From contig NZ_JARXVH010000028.1 of the NCBI RefSeq assembly GCF_029892565.1, positions 30,607 to 94,606 on the forward strand: DNA of 64,000 nt, given 5' to 3'. This DNA comes from Streptomyces pseudovenezuelae. Lineage in GTDB: Bacteria; Actinomycetota; Actinomycetes; Streptomycetales; Streptomycetaceae. The notes under the pieces are model-generated. The model worked only from the letters and a program-made list of their open reading frames with translations, was not told where the DNA came from and did no database searches. Position numbers and translations under genes: made by a program. How positions within the stretch are numbered: the stretch's first letter is position 1; the number at the start of each line of letters is the position of its first letter. Positions 34,735-43,699 of the stretch are shown here, one piece after another.

Positions 34735-35067
34735 CCCGCTCCCCCGTTCGACAACAAATGGAACATCAGCCCGAATGCTGTCATGAGCACGTGAAGTAGG
34801 TGAAGTTTCCACGGAATTCATGGAGGATCCACATCCCATACCGCGCGGGAGATGGCCCTGTACGCCGTCGAGCGGACGGGAATTGCCAGACAGGCTCTGG
34901 CCTCGCCCGGGTCGTGCACCGTCCGCGGCTTGCGCCCCGGCGCCTTGCCACCGATGTCGCGGTGTCCAAACCGGACTTGCGGATCGTGTCGACCAGCAAC
35001 ACCGCCCCGGCCTGCGAGACCGCTCCACGACCGGGGCGGGCAGCTCACCCTCCGGGTGGGCGGTCCC
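34735..35067. other. Intergenic stretch without recognisable gene
   Basis: Open frames exist on both strands but with no family pattern; probably carries the promoter of the secreted-protein gene at its left end. Confidence 0.4.
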
Positions 35068-35097
35068 TTGACCGGAGTGAGTGCTCACTCCGATACT
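35068..35097 (+). promoter_or_regulatory. HrdB-type promoter with operator in the spacer, tetR gene
   Basis: TTGACC (35068-35073), 18 bases, GATACT (35092-35097), then ATG at 35105, which would coincide with the transcription start, so the mRNA is probably leaderless. The spacer is almost exactly filled by the inverted repeat CGGAGTGAG-TG-CTCACTCCG (35073-35092), a clear TetR-type operator that would block RNA polymerase. Confidence 0.8.
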
Positions 35098-35104
35098 TGT
35101 GGCC

Positions 35105-35746
35105 ATGGCGACAACATCAAGTCGGCGAAGAGCGCCGGCAATGGACCCCGACAGCCGCCGGGAAATGATCGTTCGTTCTGCGCTTCCCCTCGTGATCGAG
35201 CACGGCAGCGCGGTAACGACGCGCCAGATCGCTCGGGCCGCAGGCATCGGGGAGGGCACGATCTTCCGCGTCTTCGCGGACAAGGAGGAGCTCCTGGACG
35301 CATGCGTGACGGAGGCTCTCAGCCCGGCCCCTGCCCTCGATGAACTCGCTTTGGTGTCCATGGAGCAGCCGCTCGCTACCCGGCTGACCGAGGCTGCCTC
35401 GGCGCTGCATGCCCACTTGGACCGGGTCGGCGCGGTGGTTGGTGCGCTTCATGCGACGGGAGGGCGGGGACGAAGTGGCCGTCCCGGCAGCTCAGAGGCG
35501 CCGCCTGATCGTGCGGCTGGTTCCCTGCCCGTGCGAGAGGCGCTGGCCGAACTCTTCGAACCTGAGCGGGAGTCGCTGCGGTTGCCTCCTGAGCAGGCCG
35601 CACTGATCTTCCTGGGTCTGCTGTTCGTCGGGAATGGCAGGCAGCCGGTAGAAGGCGAGTCAGCGGATCCGTCGACGCAGTCGGGAGTGCACGACCTCGT
35701 CGACGTCTTCCTTCACGGCGTCCTGTCCCAGCCGGTCGAGAACTGA
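35105..35746 (+). CDS. TetR-family repressor
   Basis: 213 residues from ATG 35105; an earlier in-frame GTG at 35081 lies inside the operator. TetR_N domain: MIVRSALPLVIEHGSAVTTR, QIARAAGIGEGTIFRVFADK. C-terminal domain is short and ends VDVFLHGVLSQPVEN. It controls itself and probably the VOC gene that starts ten bases after its stop. Confidence 0.9.
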   Translation: MATTSSRRRAPAMDPDSRREMIVRSALPLVIEHGSAVTTRQIARAAGIGEGTIFRVFADKEELLDACVTEALSPAPALDELALVSMEQPLATRLTEAASALHAHLDRVGAVVGALHATGGRGRSGRPGSSEAPPDRAAGSLPVREALAELFEPERESLRLPPEQAALIFLGLLFVGNGRQPVEGESADPSTQSGVHDLVDVFLHGVLSQPVEN

Positions 35747-35756
35747 GAGGCAGAGC

Positions 35757-36122
35757 ATGTCCATCACGCTGAACCACACCATCGTCCCAGCCATCGACAA
35801 CGAGGCGGCAGCACGCTTCTTCGCCTCCGTCATGGGACTGGGCTATCGAGGTGCAGATCGGCATTTCGCGCCGGTGCAGGTCAACGATTCTCTGACGCTG
35901 GACTTCATGTCCGTCGAGAATCCGGTCGGCCATCACCTGGCCTTCGACGTGGGCCCGTCGTCCTTCGACGCGATCCTCGAGCGGCTCCGAACCGCCGGGG
36001 TGCCCTATGGCAACGATCCCAGCGAGCCCGACAACGGTCGGATCGACCACCCCTTGTGCCCTCGTGGCCTGTACTTCACCGACGACGCGGGGAACCTCTA
36101 CGAAATCATGTCCCCCAGGTAG
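35757..36122 (+). CDS. VOC-family (glyoxalase/dioxygenase superfamily) protein
   Basis: 121 residues with one pair of beta-alpha-beta-beta-beta modules: LNHTIVPAIDNEAAARFFAS, HHLAFDVGPSSFDAILERL and GLYFTDDAGNLYEIMSPR, where the His and Glu positions of the metal site (H in LNHT, H in HHLAF, E in YEI) are kept. Could be a small lyase, dioxygenase or drug-binding protein. Ten bases behind tetR, so the repressor's ligand may be its substrate. Confidence 0.88.
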   Translation: MSITLNHTIVPAIDNEAAARFFASVMGLGYRGADRHFAPVQVNDSLTLDFMSVENPVGHHLAFDVGPSSFDAILERLRTAGVPYGNDPSEPDNGRIDHPLCPRGLYFTDDAGNLYEIMSPR

Positions 36123-36191
36123 CAGCGCGGATGATCTGAGCCGCATCGCTCCAAGCTCGTACTGACCCGCAGGATGGGTTTCCGTGGTGCG

Positions 36192-37055
36192 TCAAGGGGT
36201 GCCCAGCAGGCCGGCGAGCCGTTGGAGCCGTTCGGCGTCGGGGCTGCCTTCGGCGGCGGTACACACCATGAGTGCGGGGCCAGGGTTGCCCGGTATCGGG
36301 TAGGCGTCCCAGTCCAGGTTCAGTTCGCCGACCTGAGGATGGTTGAGGCGCATCTGGCCGCGGGTGGGTTCCTCCACGTCGTGAAGGGCCCACAGGGCCG
36401 CGAACTCGTCGCTGCGGACGGCGAGTTCACCCACCAGCTCGACCGCGCGCGGGTGGCCGGGATCGGCGGCGACCTGGGTCCGCAGCATCCCGATCAGCTC
36501 GGCGACGGTGGCCGCCCGGTTCGGGCAGGTCCGGTCGGCCTGGGGGTGCAGGAACAGAGCCAGCAGGTTGCGCTCCCTCTGCGGCTGTCGGGTGAACTCG
36601 CCCAGCAGGGCACCGCCGAGCGGGTTCCAGGCCAGCACGTCCAGGAAGCGCCCGACGACCAGAGCGGGCGAGGTCATCGTACGCAGCAGCCGCAGTGTGG
36701 TGTCCGGCACCGCCTCCGGCTCGTACGCCCGCGGCGGGCGGGCCGGATTACGTGCGGCGGCGGCGAGGCTGTGCAGGTGCCGGGACTCCTCGGCGGAGAA
36801 GTTCAGGGCGCGCGCGAGGGCGTCCAGGACCTGTTCGGAGGGCCGGACGTCGCGTCCCTGCTCCATGCGCTGGTAGTAGTCCGAACTCACCCCCGCCAGC
36901 AGGGCCAACTCCTCGCGCCGCAATCCGGCGACGCGCCGCCTCGGACCGGGCTCCAGTCCAACGTCCTCTGGCCGAAGCCGAGTTCGACGGGTGCGCAGGA
37001 AGTCGGCGAGTTCGCGCCGGGGATCGTCGCTCATGGCGTGGGAGGAGTCGGTCAC
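36192..37055 (-). CDS. XRE-family regulator with MmyB-like domain
   Basis: 287 residues from GTG 37055; ATG 37034 is an alternative. HTH: RRRVAGLRREELALLAGVSS, DYYQRMEQGRDVRPSEQVL. MmyB-like C-terminus includes VVGRFLDVLAWNPLGGALLG and WDAYPIPGNPGPALMVCTA. Same architecture as the regulator at 7370. Divergent from a zinc-type dehydrogenase with an odd-centred palindrome between them. Confidence 0.93.
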   Translation of the reverse strand: MTDSSHAMSDDPRRELADFLRTRRTRLRPEDVGLEPGPRRRVAGLRREELALLAGVSSDYYQRMEQGRDVRPSEQVLDALARALNFSAEESRHLHSLAAAARNPARPPRAYEPEAVPDTTLRLLRTMTSPALVVGRFLDVLAWNPLGGALLGEFTRQPQRERNLLALFLHPQADRTCPNRAATVAELIGMLRTQVAADPGHPRAVELVGELAVRSDEFAALWALHDVEEPTRGQMRLNHPQVGELNLDWDAYPIPGNPGPALMVCTAAEGSPDAERLQRLAGLLGTP

Positions 37056-37089
37056 GGCGTCAGTATGCCGTCGGCGCCGCCCGTAAGGG

Positions 37090-37106
37090 TGGGTCTGCCA
37101 GACCCA
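37090..37106. promoter_or_regulatory. Perfect 17-base palindrome in the XRE/dehydrogenase promoter
   Basis: TGGGTCTG-C-CAGACCCA, exact reverse-complement arms around one central base, 34 bases from the regulator start and 80 bases before the dehydrogenase ATG. Likely operator of the XRE regulator. Confidence 0.7.
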
Positions 37107-37186
37107 GGAAAAAGAGAACGACCGCGATGTCGCGCGCGGGGTCCAGCATCGGATCCACCACAGCCGGTCACGGAAGGAACAGCGAC

Positions 37187-38146
37187 ATGAAGGCCGTTCA
37201 GATCACGGGTTTCGGTACAGCGGACGTCCTGCGGGTCAATGAGGTGGATCGTCCCGCTCCCGGTGCGGGTGAGGTGCTGGTGTCGGTCGAAGCGACCAGC
37301 GTGAACGGACACGATGTGATCGTCCGCTCGGGAGAGTTGAAGATGGTGTCGGGACGCCGCTTCCCGATCGGCGTGGGACTGGACTTCGCGGGCACCGTCG
37401 CCGCGACCGGCGCCGGTGTCGAGGGCTATCGGGTCGGGGACCGCGTGTGGGGCATGGTGCATCCCCGGCAGCGGCACTCCCTCGCCGGGGCGGCCGAATA
37501 CGTCGTGGTTCCTGCGAGCCGTATCTCGCACGCCCCGGCGGACCTCTCGTCGGTCGAGGCGGCTTCTCTGGTGGTCGCCGGTGCTACGGCGCTCATCGCG
37601 CTGCGCGACAGCGTGCACCTCGCGGACGGGGAACGGGTCCTGGTGCGGGGCGCGGCCGGCGGAGTCGGCACGGCCGCCGTGCAGTTGGCGCACGCCATGG
37701 GCGGTCACGTCACCGCGCTGGCTCGCGATCGCCACGCCGAGCTCCTCACCGACCTCGGCGCCGACGAGGTCCTGGACTACCGCTCCACCACCTCGGACAA
37801 GATCGGGCCGTTCGACGTCATCGTCGACACCGTCGGCACGGAACTGCACTGCTACCGAGGCCGGTTGGCCAAGGGCGGCCGGATGGTCACCGTCGGACTG
37901 TCCCCGTCCGCCATAGCCGCGATCGCCGCCTCCAGCGTGCACGGCTCCCGCCGCATCCGCACCTTCAGTGCCAACCCCGAAACCCCCGTCCTGCGCGACG
38001 TGGCCGGCCGTGTCATGTCAGGTGCGCTGCGCCCGGTGATCGACAGCGTGTACCCGCTCGCGGACATCGCCGCCGCGCACCAGGCGTTCGAGCGCGGCGG
38101 CGTCGTGGGCAAGCACGTGGTGACGGTGCCGCGCAGCTCCCTCTGA
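37187..38146 (+). CDS. NADP-dependent quinone-oxidoreductase-type dehydrogenase (MDR)
   Basis: 319 residues. GroES-like domain (VLVSVEATSVNGHDVIVRSG, GVGLDFAGTVAATGAGV) and Rossmann motif GAAGGVGTAAVQLAHAM. The catalytic zinc ligands of alcohol dehydrogenases are absent, as in zeta-crystallin/QOR enzymes, which reduce quinones or enones with NADPH. Shine-Dalgarno GGAAGGAA is ten bases before ATG 37187. Divergent from and probably controlled by the XRE regulator. Confidence 0.92.
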   Translation: MKAVQITGFGTADVLRVNEVDRPAPGAGEVLVSVEATSVNGHDVIVRSGELKMVSGRRFPIGVGLDFAGTVAATGAGVEGYRVGDRVWGMVHPRQRHSLAGAAEYVVVPASRISHAPADLSSVEAASLVVAGATALIALRDSVHLADGERVLVRGAAGGVGTAAVQLAHAMGGHVTALARDRHAELLTDLGADEVLDYRSTTSDKIGPFDVIVDTVGTELHCYRGRLAKGGRMVTVGLSPSAIAAIAASSVHGSRRIRTFSANPETPVLRDVAGRVMSGALRPVIDSVYPLADIAAAHQAFERGGVVGKHVVTVPRSSL

Positions 38147-38177
38147 CTGAGCCCGGCCAGCGGGGTGTGGTGCGCAG

Positions 38178-38204
38178 GCCGACGCCACGGTCATGGGCGT
38201 CGGC
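38178..38204. terminator. Shared terminator hairpin between convergent oxidoreductase genes
   Basis: GCCGACGCC-ACGGTCATG-GGCGTCGGC, nine-base arms and nine-base loop, between the dehydrogenase stop (38146) and the convergent SDR stop (38258). Confidence 0.7.
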
Positions 38205-38257
38205 GGTCACGAACCGGGCCGCCACGCCGGGGGTGAAAAGGCGGGCGACCTGCGACC

Positions 38258-39100
38258 TCACTGAGCGCCGACGCGGGCCAGGGCCCAGTCGTTGTAGTCC
38301 TTCTCGGAGGTCTCGCGCCGCATCCGGGCGGAGGTCTCGACGTCCTCGCCGACCAGGTACCGAAGCTGCGTGCTGTCGTCGCCGGCCGCAGTGACGACGA
38401 CTTCGGCCACCGTCTGTGCGGTCGCGAGCCGGTAGGGCCACTCCTGCTCGAACGCGCCCATCACCTGCTGCACGAGCGTTTCGTAGCCGGCGGCGACGGG
38501 GACGGCCTGAGCACTCTCGGCGGTGTGGGCCAGAAAGTTGGTTCCCCGCACCAACCCGGGCTCGACGAGCTTGACCGAGATCCCGCGCGCAGCTGCCTCG
38601 TACCGCAGGGATTCGGTGAAGCCTTCGACGGCGAACTTGGTGGCGCTGTAGACCGACAGCAGCGGCTCAGGGACGATCGCGGCCCCGGAACTGATCGCGA
38701 TCAGGCACCCGCTGCCCTGGGCCGTGAGGATCGGCAGGGCGGCCTGCGTCACCTGCATCATCCCGAAGACGTTGGTCTCGAACAGCGCCCGGACGGTGGC
38801 CATCGGGGTGGACTCGAAGACGGAGAACAGCCCGGCGCCGGCGTTGTTGACGACGCAGTCGAGCCGGCCGAAGCGGACCAGAGCGTCCCGGAGGGCGGCC
38901 TGGATCGAGTCCGGGTCGGTGATGTCCAGCGCGCAGGTCAGCAGGTTCTCGGTGTCCGGGCCGAGGTGGCCCTCCGCCGCCGGGCGGCGGGCAGTCGCGA
39001 CGACGTTCCACCCCCGGTCCAGGAAGAGCGCGGCCGTGGCCTTGCCGAACCCCGACGAACTGCCGGTGATCAGGACGGTCTTGCGGGTCTGTGTGTTCAT
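38258..39100 (-). CDS. SDR-family oxidoreductase
   Basis: 280 residues from ATG 39100. TGSSSGFGKATA dinucleotide motif, NNAGAG, Ser in AISSGAA and catalytic Tyr-Lys in YSATKFAVEGF. ARR after strand beta2 suggests NADP(H). The long C-terminus (about 40 residues past the core, LRYLVGEDVETSARMRR) is typical of the group that includes retinol-dehydrogenase-like bacterial SDRs. Divergent from an AraC regulator. Confidence 0.92.
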   Translation of the reverse strand: MNTQTRKTVLITGSSSGFGKATAALFLDRGWNVVATARRPAAEGHLGPDTENLLTCALDITDPDSIQAALRDALVRFGRLDCVVNNAGAGLFSVFESTPMATVRALFETNVFGMMQVTQAALPILTAQGSGCLIAISSGAAIVPEPLLSVYSATKFAVEGFTESLRYEAAARGISVKLVEPGLVRGTNFLAHTAESAQAVPVAAGYETLVQQVMGAFEQEWPYRLATAQTVAEVVVTAAGDDSTQLRYLVGEDVETSARMRRETSEKDYNDWALARVGAQ

Positions 39101-39172
39101 GCACTGAGTCTCGACGCCACCCACCCGGACTGTCTATCATCAATACCCCTACATTAGTTAGCGAGCGTCCGC

Positions 39173-40099
39173 GTGACCGAACCCCTGGCCGATGTGATCG
39201 GCCTGCTGCACCCGCGCGTCGTCCTCTGGAAAAAGATCGAGGGCACCGGGCGGTGGGCGCTGCGATTCGAGGCCAACCCCGACATCAACTTCGGCGTGGT
39301 CACCACCGGCCACTGCTGGCTGCAGTGCGAGGGAGGCCCGGTCGGGCTCACGAAGGGAGACTTCCTGCTGCTGTCGGGCCCGCCTGCCTTCACCTTCAGC
39401 AGTGACATCGACGAGGACACCCGCGGGGACGTCGTCGACGGGGAACGGACACTGGCCGGCACCCAGGACAACCACCTGAGACTGGGCAGCGAAGGAGGGC
39501 CGGCAGTGCAGTTGCTCGCCGGGCACTTCGCGATCGAGCCGGAAAACGCCGATCTCCTGCTGGACCTGCTGCCGACCGTGGTCCACCTGCGGGCGGGTAC
39601 CGACGGCGCCGGGCGGATCGCGAGCCTGCTCGAACTGATCGGCGACGAGGCCGGCGCGGACCGACCCGGCGCGTCGCTGGTGCTGACCCGGCTCGTCGAA
39701 GTGATGCTGGTGGAGGCGCTGCGCAGCGCTCCGGCGACGCTGGAGCAACCCCCGGCCGGCCTTCTGGCAGGCCTGAGCGACCCCCCGGTGGCGGCTGCCC
39801 TGCACGCGATCCACGCGAACGTCGCCCGGCCCTGGACAGTGGCCGGCCTGGCGGCCGAGGCACGGATCTCACGATCGGTCCTGGCCGAGCGGTTCGTCCG
39901 ACGCGTGGGCCTGACGCCGATCGAATATCTGCTGTCCTGGCGGATGGCCATGGCCAAACGAGCTCTGCGACAAGGGAATCAGCCGATCGCCGAAATCGCC
40001 CGGATGGTTGGTTACGGCTCGACCAGTGCCTTCAGCACCGCGTTTTCCCGCGTTACCGGATCGGCTCCCGGCCGGTATGCCCATCAGAGGGCGGTATGA
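39173..40099 (+). CDS. AraC-family regulator with cupin_6 N-terminal domain
   Basis: 308 residues from GTG 39173. N-terminal cupin sensor: GRWALRFEANPDINFGVVTT, CWLQCEGGPVGLTKGDFLLL. C-terminal double HTH: WTVAGLAAEARISRSVLAER, FVRRVGLTPIEYLLSWRMAM and IAEIARMVGYGSTSAFSTAF. Divergent from the SDR gene, with only 72 bases between starts, so it very likely activates or represses that gene. No obvious palindrome; AraC proteins use direct repeats. Confidence 0.93.
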   Translation: MTEPLADVIGLLHPRVVLWKKIEGTGRWALRFEANPDINFGVVTTGHCWLQCEGGPVGLTKGDFLLLSGPPAFTFSSDIDEDTRGDVVDGERTLAGTQDNHLRLGSEGGPAVQLLAGHFAIEPENADLLLDLLPTVVHLRAGTDGAGRIASLLELIGDEAGADRPGASLVLTRLVEVMLVEALRSAPATLEQPPAGLLAGLSDPPVAAALHAIHANVARPWTVAGLAAEARISRSVLAERFVRRVGLTPIEYLLSWRMAMAKRALRQGNQPIAEIARMVGYGSTSAFSTAFSRVTGSAPGRYAHQRAV

Positions 40100-40163
40100 G
40101 ATCTGATGCTCGATTCTTCGTTTCGTGCGGGACAAGCGGGCAGGTCGGGGCGACATCGGTCGA

Positions 40164-40470
40164 CTACGGCCGAGGCTGGGTGAACCGGTCCGGCACCACC
40201 AACGTGTGCGCCTCGGAGAACCGGAAGATGAACTCGATCTCGCGTGCGCGATAGTCCGGCGGAACTGACAGAACACGGCGCCCAAGCGAACGACCGCGGC
40301 TAGCACGTAGACGAACTCGAGCCGGTTCGGGAGTTGAACCGCGACGACACATCCGCGCCGGATCCCCCTGGTGGGCAAGGCCGGACGCCACCTCGCCACT
40401 GATTCGCCACAGCTCGCCCCTCTCGTGTGAGGAGCGTGTCGTCTTGAATGATGGCCATGAGGACCCCCTC
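40164..40470 (-). pseudogene. N-terminal fragment of an acyl-CoA ligase (AMP-binding)
   Basis: Pieces in three frames: RGELWRISGEVASGLAHQG, then VVAVQLPNRLEFVYVLAAVV with RLGAVFC, then PPDYRAREIEFIFRFSEAHT with LVVPDRFTQ. This is the N-terminal 90 residues of an ANL-superfamily acyl-CoA synthetase before its ATP-binding P-loop, which is missing. Confidence 0.6.
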
Positions 40471-40578
40471 GGTGAATGCTTGTGCGTCATCGGCTCGATC
40501 GAGCCCCCTGAGAACACTTCGAGCACGTGGATCTGCAACTCGGCCTGGGCCTCGCTCACATGAGGCCGCGCGGCGGGA

Positions 40579-40750
40579 TCAGACGGTGAGGACGGCCTTG
40601 CCCTGGAGGTGCCCGCCGTCGAGCAGCCGGTGCGCGTCGGCGACGCGCTCGAACGGGAACGTCTCCTGCACGTGGACCCGCAGCCTGCCCTGTTCGACGA
40701 GTTCGACAAGCCCCCGCAGGCCGACCGGGTCGGGGTCGACAGCGATGACT
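40579..40750 (-). pseudogene. C-terminal fragment of a zinc-type dehydrogenase
   Basis: Minus strand reads DPDPVGLRGLVELVEQGRLR, VHVQETFPFERVADAHRLLD and GGHLQGKAVLTV-stop, the closing segment of MDR dehydrogenases (last helix plus the GK-V-V-L-x-V end). It joins directly to a CoA-transferase fragment. Confidence 0.65.
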
Positions 40751-40970
40751 TGGCGGTCAGACCGAGCGCGGAGACGGCGCCCAGACGCATGGTGCTCGGG
40801 ACGATCGGGTCGCTCCCGTTGAACGTGATCCTTCCGCCGCTGTCCTCGGGGCGCAGGCCGGCCGGCACGAGGACGTCACGCAGAGCTCGGTGAATGTCGA
40901 AGCCGGCGTCACCGGTCAGCGGATGGGCAACGACCTCGTGGATGCGGGCGGTGAGTTCGGCGGCGCTCAT
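40751..40970 (-). pseudogene. Fragment of a CaiB/BaiF CoA-transferase
   Basis: From ATG 40970: HPLTGDAGFDIHRALRDVLV, PAGLRPEDSGGRITFNGSDP and VPSTMRLGAVSALGL, a stretch of class III CoA-transferases. The frame then runs into the dehydrogenase fragment, giving an accidental chimera. Neither part is functional. Confidence 0.5.
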
Positions 40971-41149
40971 GGATGCGACAACCTTTGCTTCGCGGTGGGA
41001 GTGAGGGCGTTATGGCTTTGTGCCACGCATTCCCAAATGCAGCGGTATCTATCGTTTTGACCAAGGACCTCGCCGCCAAGGGCGACCTCGTCCGCTCCAC
41101 GGCCTTCCCCGCCGTGCACGGCGCCTCCGCCGGCGACCCTCGCCCCCGC

Positions 41150-41418
41150 TGCGCCCCCCGTTCGTCGTCTTCGACGACGACGCCTCGAAGTACCTCACCG
41201 ACGGCACCGACACCGCCTGGTACGACAGTCGCCACTACCCGCTGATCATGGCGGACGCCCACAAGGTGGCCCCGGAGATCGACGGCACCCGCCCCACCGA
41301 GGCCGACGCCCTCGCCCGCGTCCGCCGGCTCGCCTACGCCTACGCCAGTTTCGCCACCACTGACTGGTATCCGCTGCCCTCCGTCCTTAAGACGGTCGAG
41401 GAATGCGGCGGCTCCTGA
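41150..41418 (+). pseudogene. C-terminal fragment of an unrecognised protein
   Basis: About 88 codons: FVVFDDDASKYLTDGTDTAW, YDSRHYPLIMADAHKVAPEI, ALARVRRLAYAYASFATTDW, LPSVLKTVEECGGS-stop. Coherent composition suggests real ancestry, possibly a phospholipase-C-like or other secreted enzyme tail, but I cannot name it. No start codon in this frame; a broken 5' part may lie at 41055-41145. Confidence 0.3.
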
Positions 41419-41439
41419 CCGCCCCCGGGCCCGGCGCGC

Positions 41440-42885
41440 TCACTTCCGCAGCTGCGGCCGCCGGGCGTGGAAGAGCCCCGCGCCCTCGACGAGCCCGAGC
41501 TGTACCACCTTCGGGTTCTGTTCCAGCCAGGCCAGGGCCTTGTCGGGGCCGGGCTCGGGCATCATGCCGTACTGCAGGAGATAGGCGGCGAGACGGTCCA
41601 GAATCCGGCTCTGCGCCACACCGACCTTGCGCAGCGCGAGCAGCGGGTCCTTCCCGGCCGCCTCGAAGGACGCGATCTGCTGGAACTCCTGCACCATCGT
41701 CTGCTGTTCCGGCGAGATCGACGACGACCCCAGCCCCGACACCAGCTTGCTGAACGGCTTCTCCGCCTCCTCGTAGTGGTCGCCGAGCGCCAGCTTCGCC
41801 GCGGCGGCCGCCTCCACGCCGAACGCCCGCAGCTCCGCCGAGATCTGCCCGGTCTTCCGCTTCGTGTCGTCGTCTCCCGGATACTCCGCCTTCCGGTCGG
41901 TCGGGAACCGCTTCTCCGTGAAGTCCACGGCGTGCTGCAGCTCATGGGCGAGCGTGGTGGCGAACGCCCGCAGCTCCTTGGCGCTCGCGGTGGCCGACGG
42001 AGGGTCGATCGCGAGGACCCCCTCGCCCTCTACCACCGAGAACGCCGCCCGGCCCCGGGGCGGCTTCTCCTCCCGGAAGTGCACCTGCCGCCCGGCCTGC
42101 TCCACCTGCCGCACCAGCGACGCGAACGGCGCCTCGATACCCCGCGCCCGCGCACCCGGGTCCGCCGCCTCCAGCAACGACATGAACTCCCCGTCCTGGA
42201 CGTGCTTCCGCGACCACGGACCGTACGACAGCCGGCGCTGCACCGGCGCCGCACGCGGGCCGGCCACCGGCCGCGCGGCCGGCTCCGCCTGCACCGCGGC
42301 CTGCGGCGCCGGGCCGCTCATCACCCGCGCCGCGTTCTCCTCCGCCGCCCGCTCGAACCGGTCCGACGGGTCGCTCAGCGCCAGCCCGTCCCCGTGATCG
42401 GTGCCCGCCACCGGCCCCTGGCGCTGCTGGATGATGTGCGTCAGCTCATGGGCGAGGGTGTGCCGGTCCGTGCCGCCCGCGCCGACCACGATGTGGCTGC
42501 CGGACGTGTAGGCCCGGGCGCCGATGCCGGAGGCGGAGCGCCGCGCCGCCGCGTCGGTGTGCAGCCGTACGTCGGAGAAGTCGGCGCCCAGCCGGGACTC
42601 CATCTCCGCGCGCAGCGGCGCCGCCATCGGCTGCCCCGGGCCGCGCAGCGCCTCATGGACGGCGGAGCGCTGCACCGGCGCCTCCTGGTGGCCGCACCCG
42701 GGCCCGTGTGTGTGCCGGGCCGCGTCTATCAGGCGGGCCACCGCGGCGTTGCCGATGGTGCGCTGGAGCGCGAGCATCTGTGCCGCCGGGCCGGCCGCGG
42801 GCCGCGGCGCCGCGGGGTCGGCCGCCCGCAGACGGCCGCCGCGGGCTGCTCGGTCGGGGTCCTTCGCGGGATCCTGCGCGCGCAT
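41440..42885 (-). CDS. DUF4157 protein fused to a second zinc-metallopeptidase-like domain
   Basis: 481 residues from ATG 42885 (GAAAGG six bases upstream). The N-terminal half is DUF4157: MLALQRTIGNAAVARLI, then LGADFSDVRLHTDAAARRSA, HTLAHELTHIIQQRQG with HELTH at 146-150. The C-terminal half has its own TLAHELQHAVDF (HELQH 314-318) followed by a Glu in ISAELRAFGVE (351), a plausible third zinc ligand. DUF4157 modules mark cargo or toxins of extracellular contractile injection systems and polymorphic-toxin loci; the second domain would be the payload peptidase. No injection-system gene lies in this window. No signal peptide. Confidence 0.85.
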   Translation of the reverse strand: MRAQDPAKDPDRAARGGRLRAADPAAPRPAAGPAAQMLALQRTIGNAAVARLIDAARHTHGPGCGHQEAPVQRSAVHEALRGPGQPMAAPLRAEMESRLGADFSDVRLHTDAAARRSASGIGARAYTSGSHIVVGAGGTDRHTLAHELTHIIQQRQGPVAGTDHGDGLALSDPSDRFERAAEENAARVMSGPAPQAAVQAEPAARPVAGPRAAPVQRRLSYGPWSRKHVQDGEFMSLLEAADPGARARGIEAPFASLVRQVEQAGRQVHFREEKPPRGRAAFSVVEGEGVLAIDPPSATASAKELRAFATTLAHELQHAVDFTEKRFPTDRKAEYPGDDDTKRKTGQISAELRAFGVEAAAAAKLALGDHYEEAEKPFSKLVSGLGSSSISPEQQTMVQEFQQIASFEAAGKDPLLALRKVGVAQSRILDRLAAYLLQYGMMPEPGPDKALAWLEQNPKVVQLGLVEGAGLFHARRPQLRK

Positions 42886-43111
42886 GGGCGGCCTTTCGGG
42901 AGACGTGGCGGCGTTCCCGCCCTGCTTACCAGCTCCCCGCGCCACCCGGTAGAAGCCCCGGGGTAGACCTCCTTCCCGAACGGGCACCGGGTCAGCCCAT
43001 TACCTTTCTTGTAGAGCCCGGTTCGGGCTCGTGGCCTCCGGGGCCGGTATGACTCGTTGCCCCTGTCCTTGATGATCCGGGGGGTGCTGTCGCCGGTCCT
43101 GGCGGCACTGG

Positions 43112-43654
43112 ATGGTCGCCGCTCTGGCCGAGCAGACGGTGCAGGTCCCCGGCACCGCCTCGGCAGGCGAGATCGTCTCCGGCCTGGCCGAGGCCCTCGC
43201 GGTCCTCCTCAGGCGCCGGGACATTCTGGAGACTCGCATCGCCGCACTGCTGGGGGCCCACCCTCTCGCGAAGGTCCTGACCTCCATGCCCGGGGTCGCG
43301 GTCAGGACCGGTGCCCGCATCCTGGCCGAGGTCGGCGACGCCGGCGCATTCCCCACCGCCGCCCACCTGGCCTCCTATGCGGGACTGACCCCCACCACGC
43401 GTCGTTCGGGAACCTCCATCCGGGGCGAAGGACCGCCCCGTGGCGGCAACAAGATGCTCAAACGGGCCCTGTTCCTCGCCTCGTTCGCCTCGCTGAGCAG
43501 CCCAGAATCGCGGGCCTACTACGACAGGAAACGGGCGGAGAAGAAACGCCACAACGCAGCCCTCATCTGCCTCACCCGCCGCCGCGTCGACGTCCTGCAC
43601 GCCATGCTCAAACACCGCACCCTCTACCAGCCCGGGCGCCAACAGACAGCCTGA
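43112..43654 (+). pseudogene. IS110-family transposase, C-terminal half
   Basis: 180 residues with the Transposase_20 domain: LTSMPGVAVRTGARILAEVG, FPTAAHLASYAGLTPTTRRS, and the tail AYYDRKRAEKKRHNAALICL. The N-terminal DEDD (RuvC-like) catalytic domain is missing, so it cannot transpose. Confidence 0.82.
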
Positions 43655-43699
43655 CCAAACCCACAGACCTTGACCGAACAGATAGAAGCACCCCCCTGC

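Noticed and set aside
41467..42966. 499-codon plus frame opposite the DUF4157 gene
   Set aside because: Arg/Leu/His-rich shadow without motifs; the minus frame has two HExxH helices and a proper ribosome-binding site.
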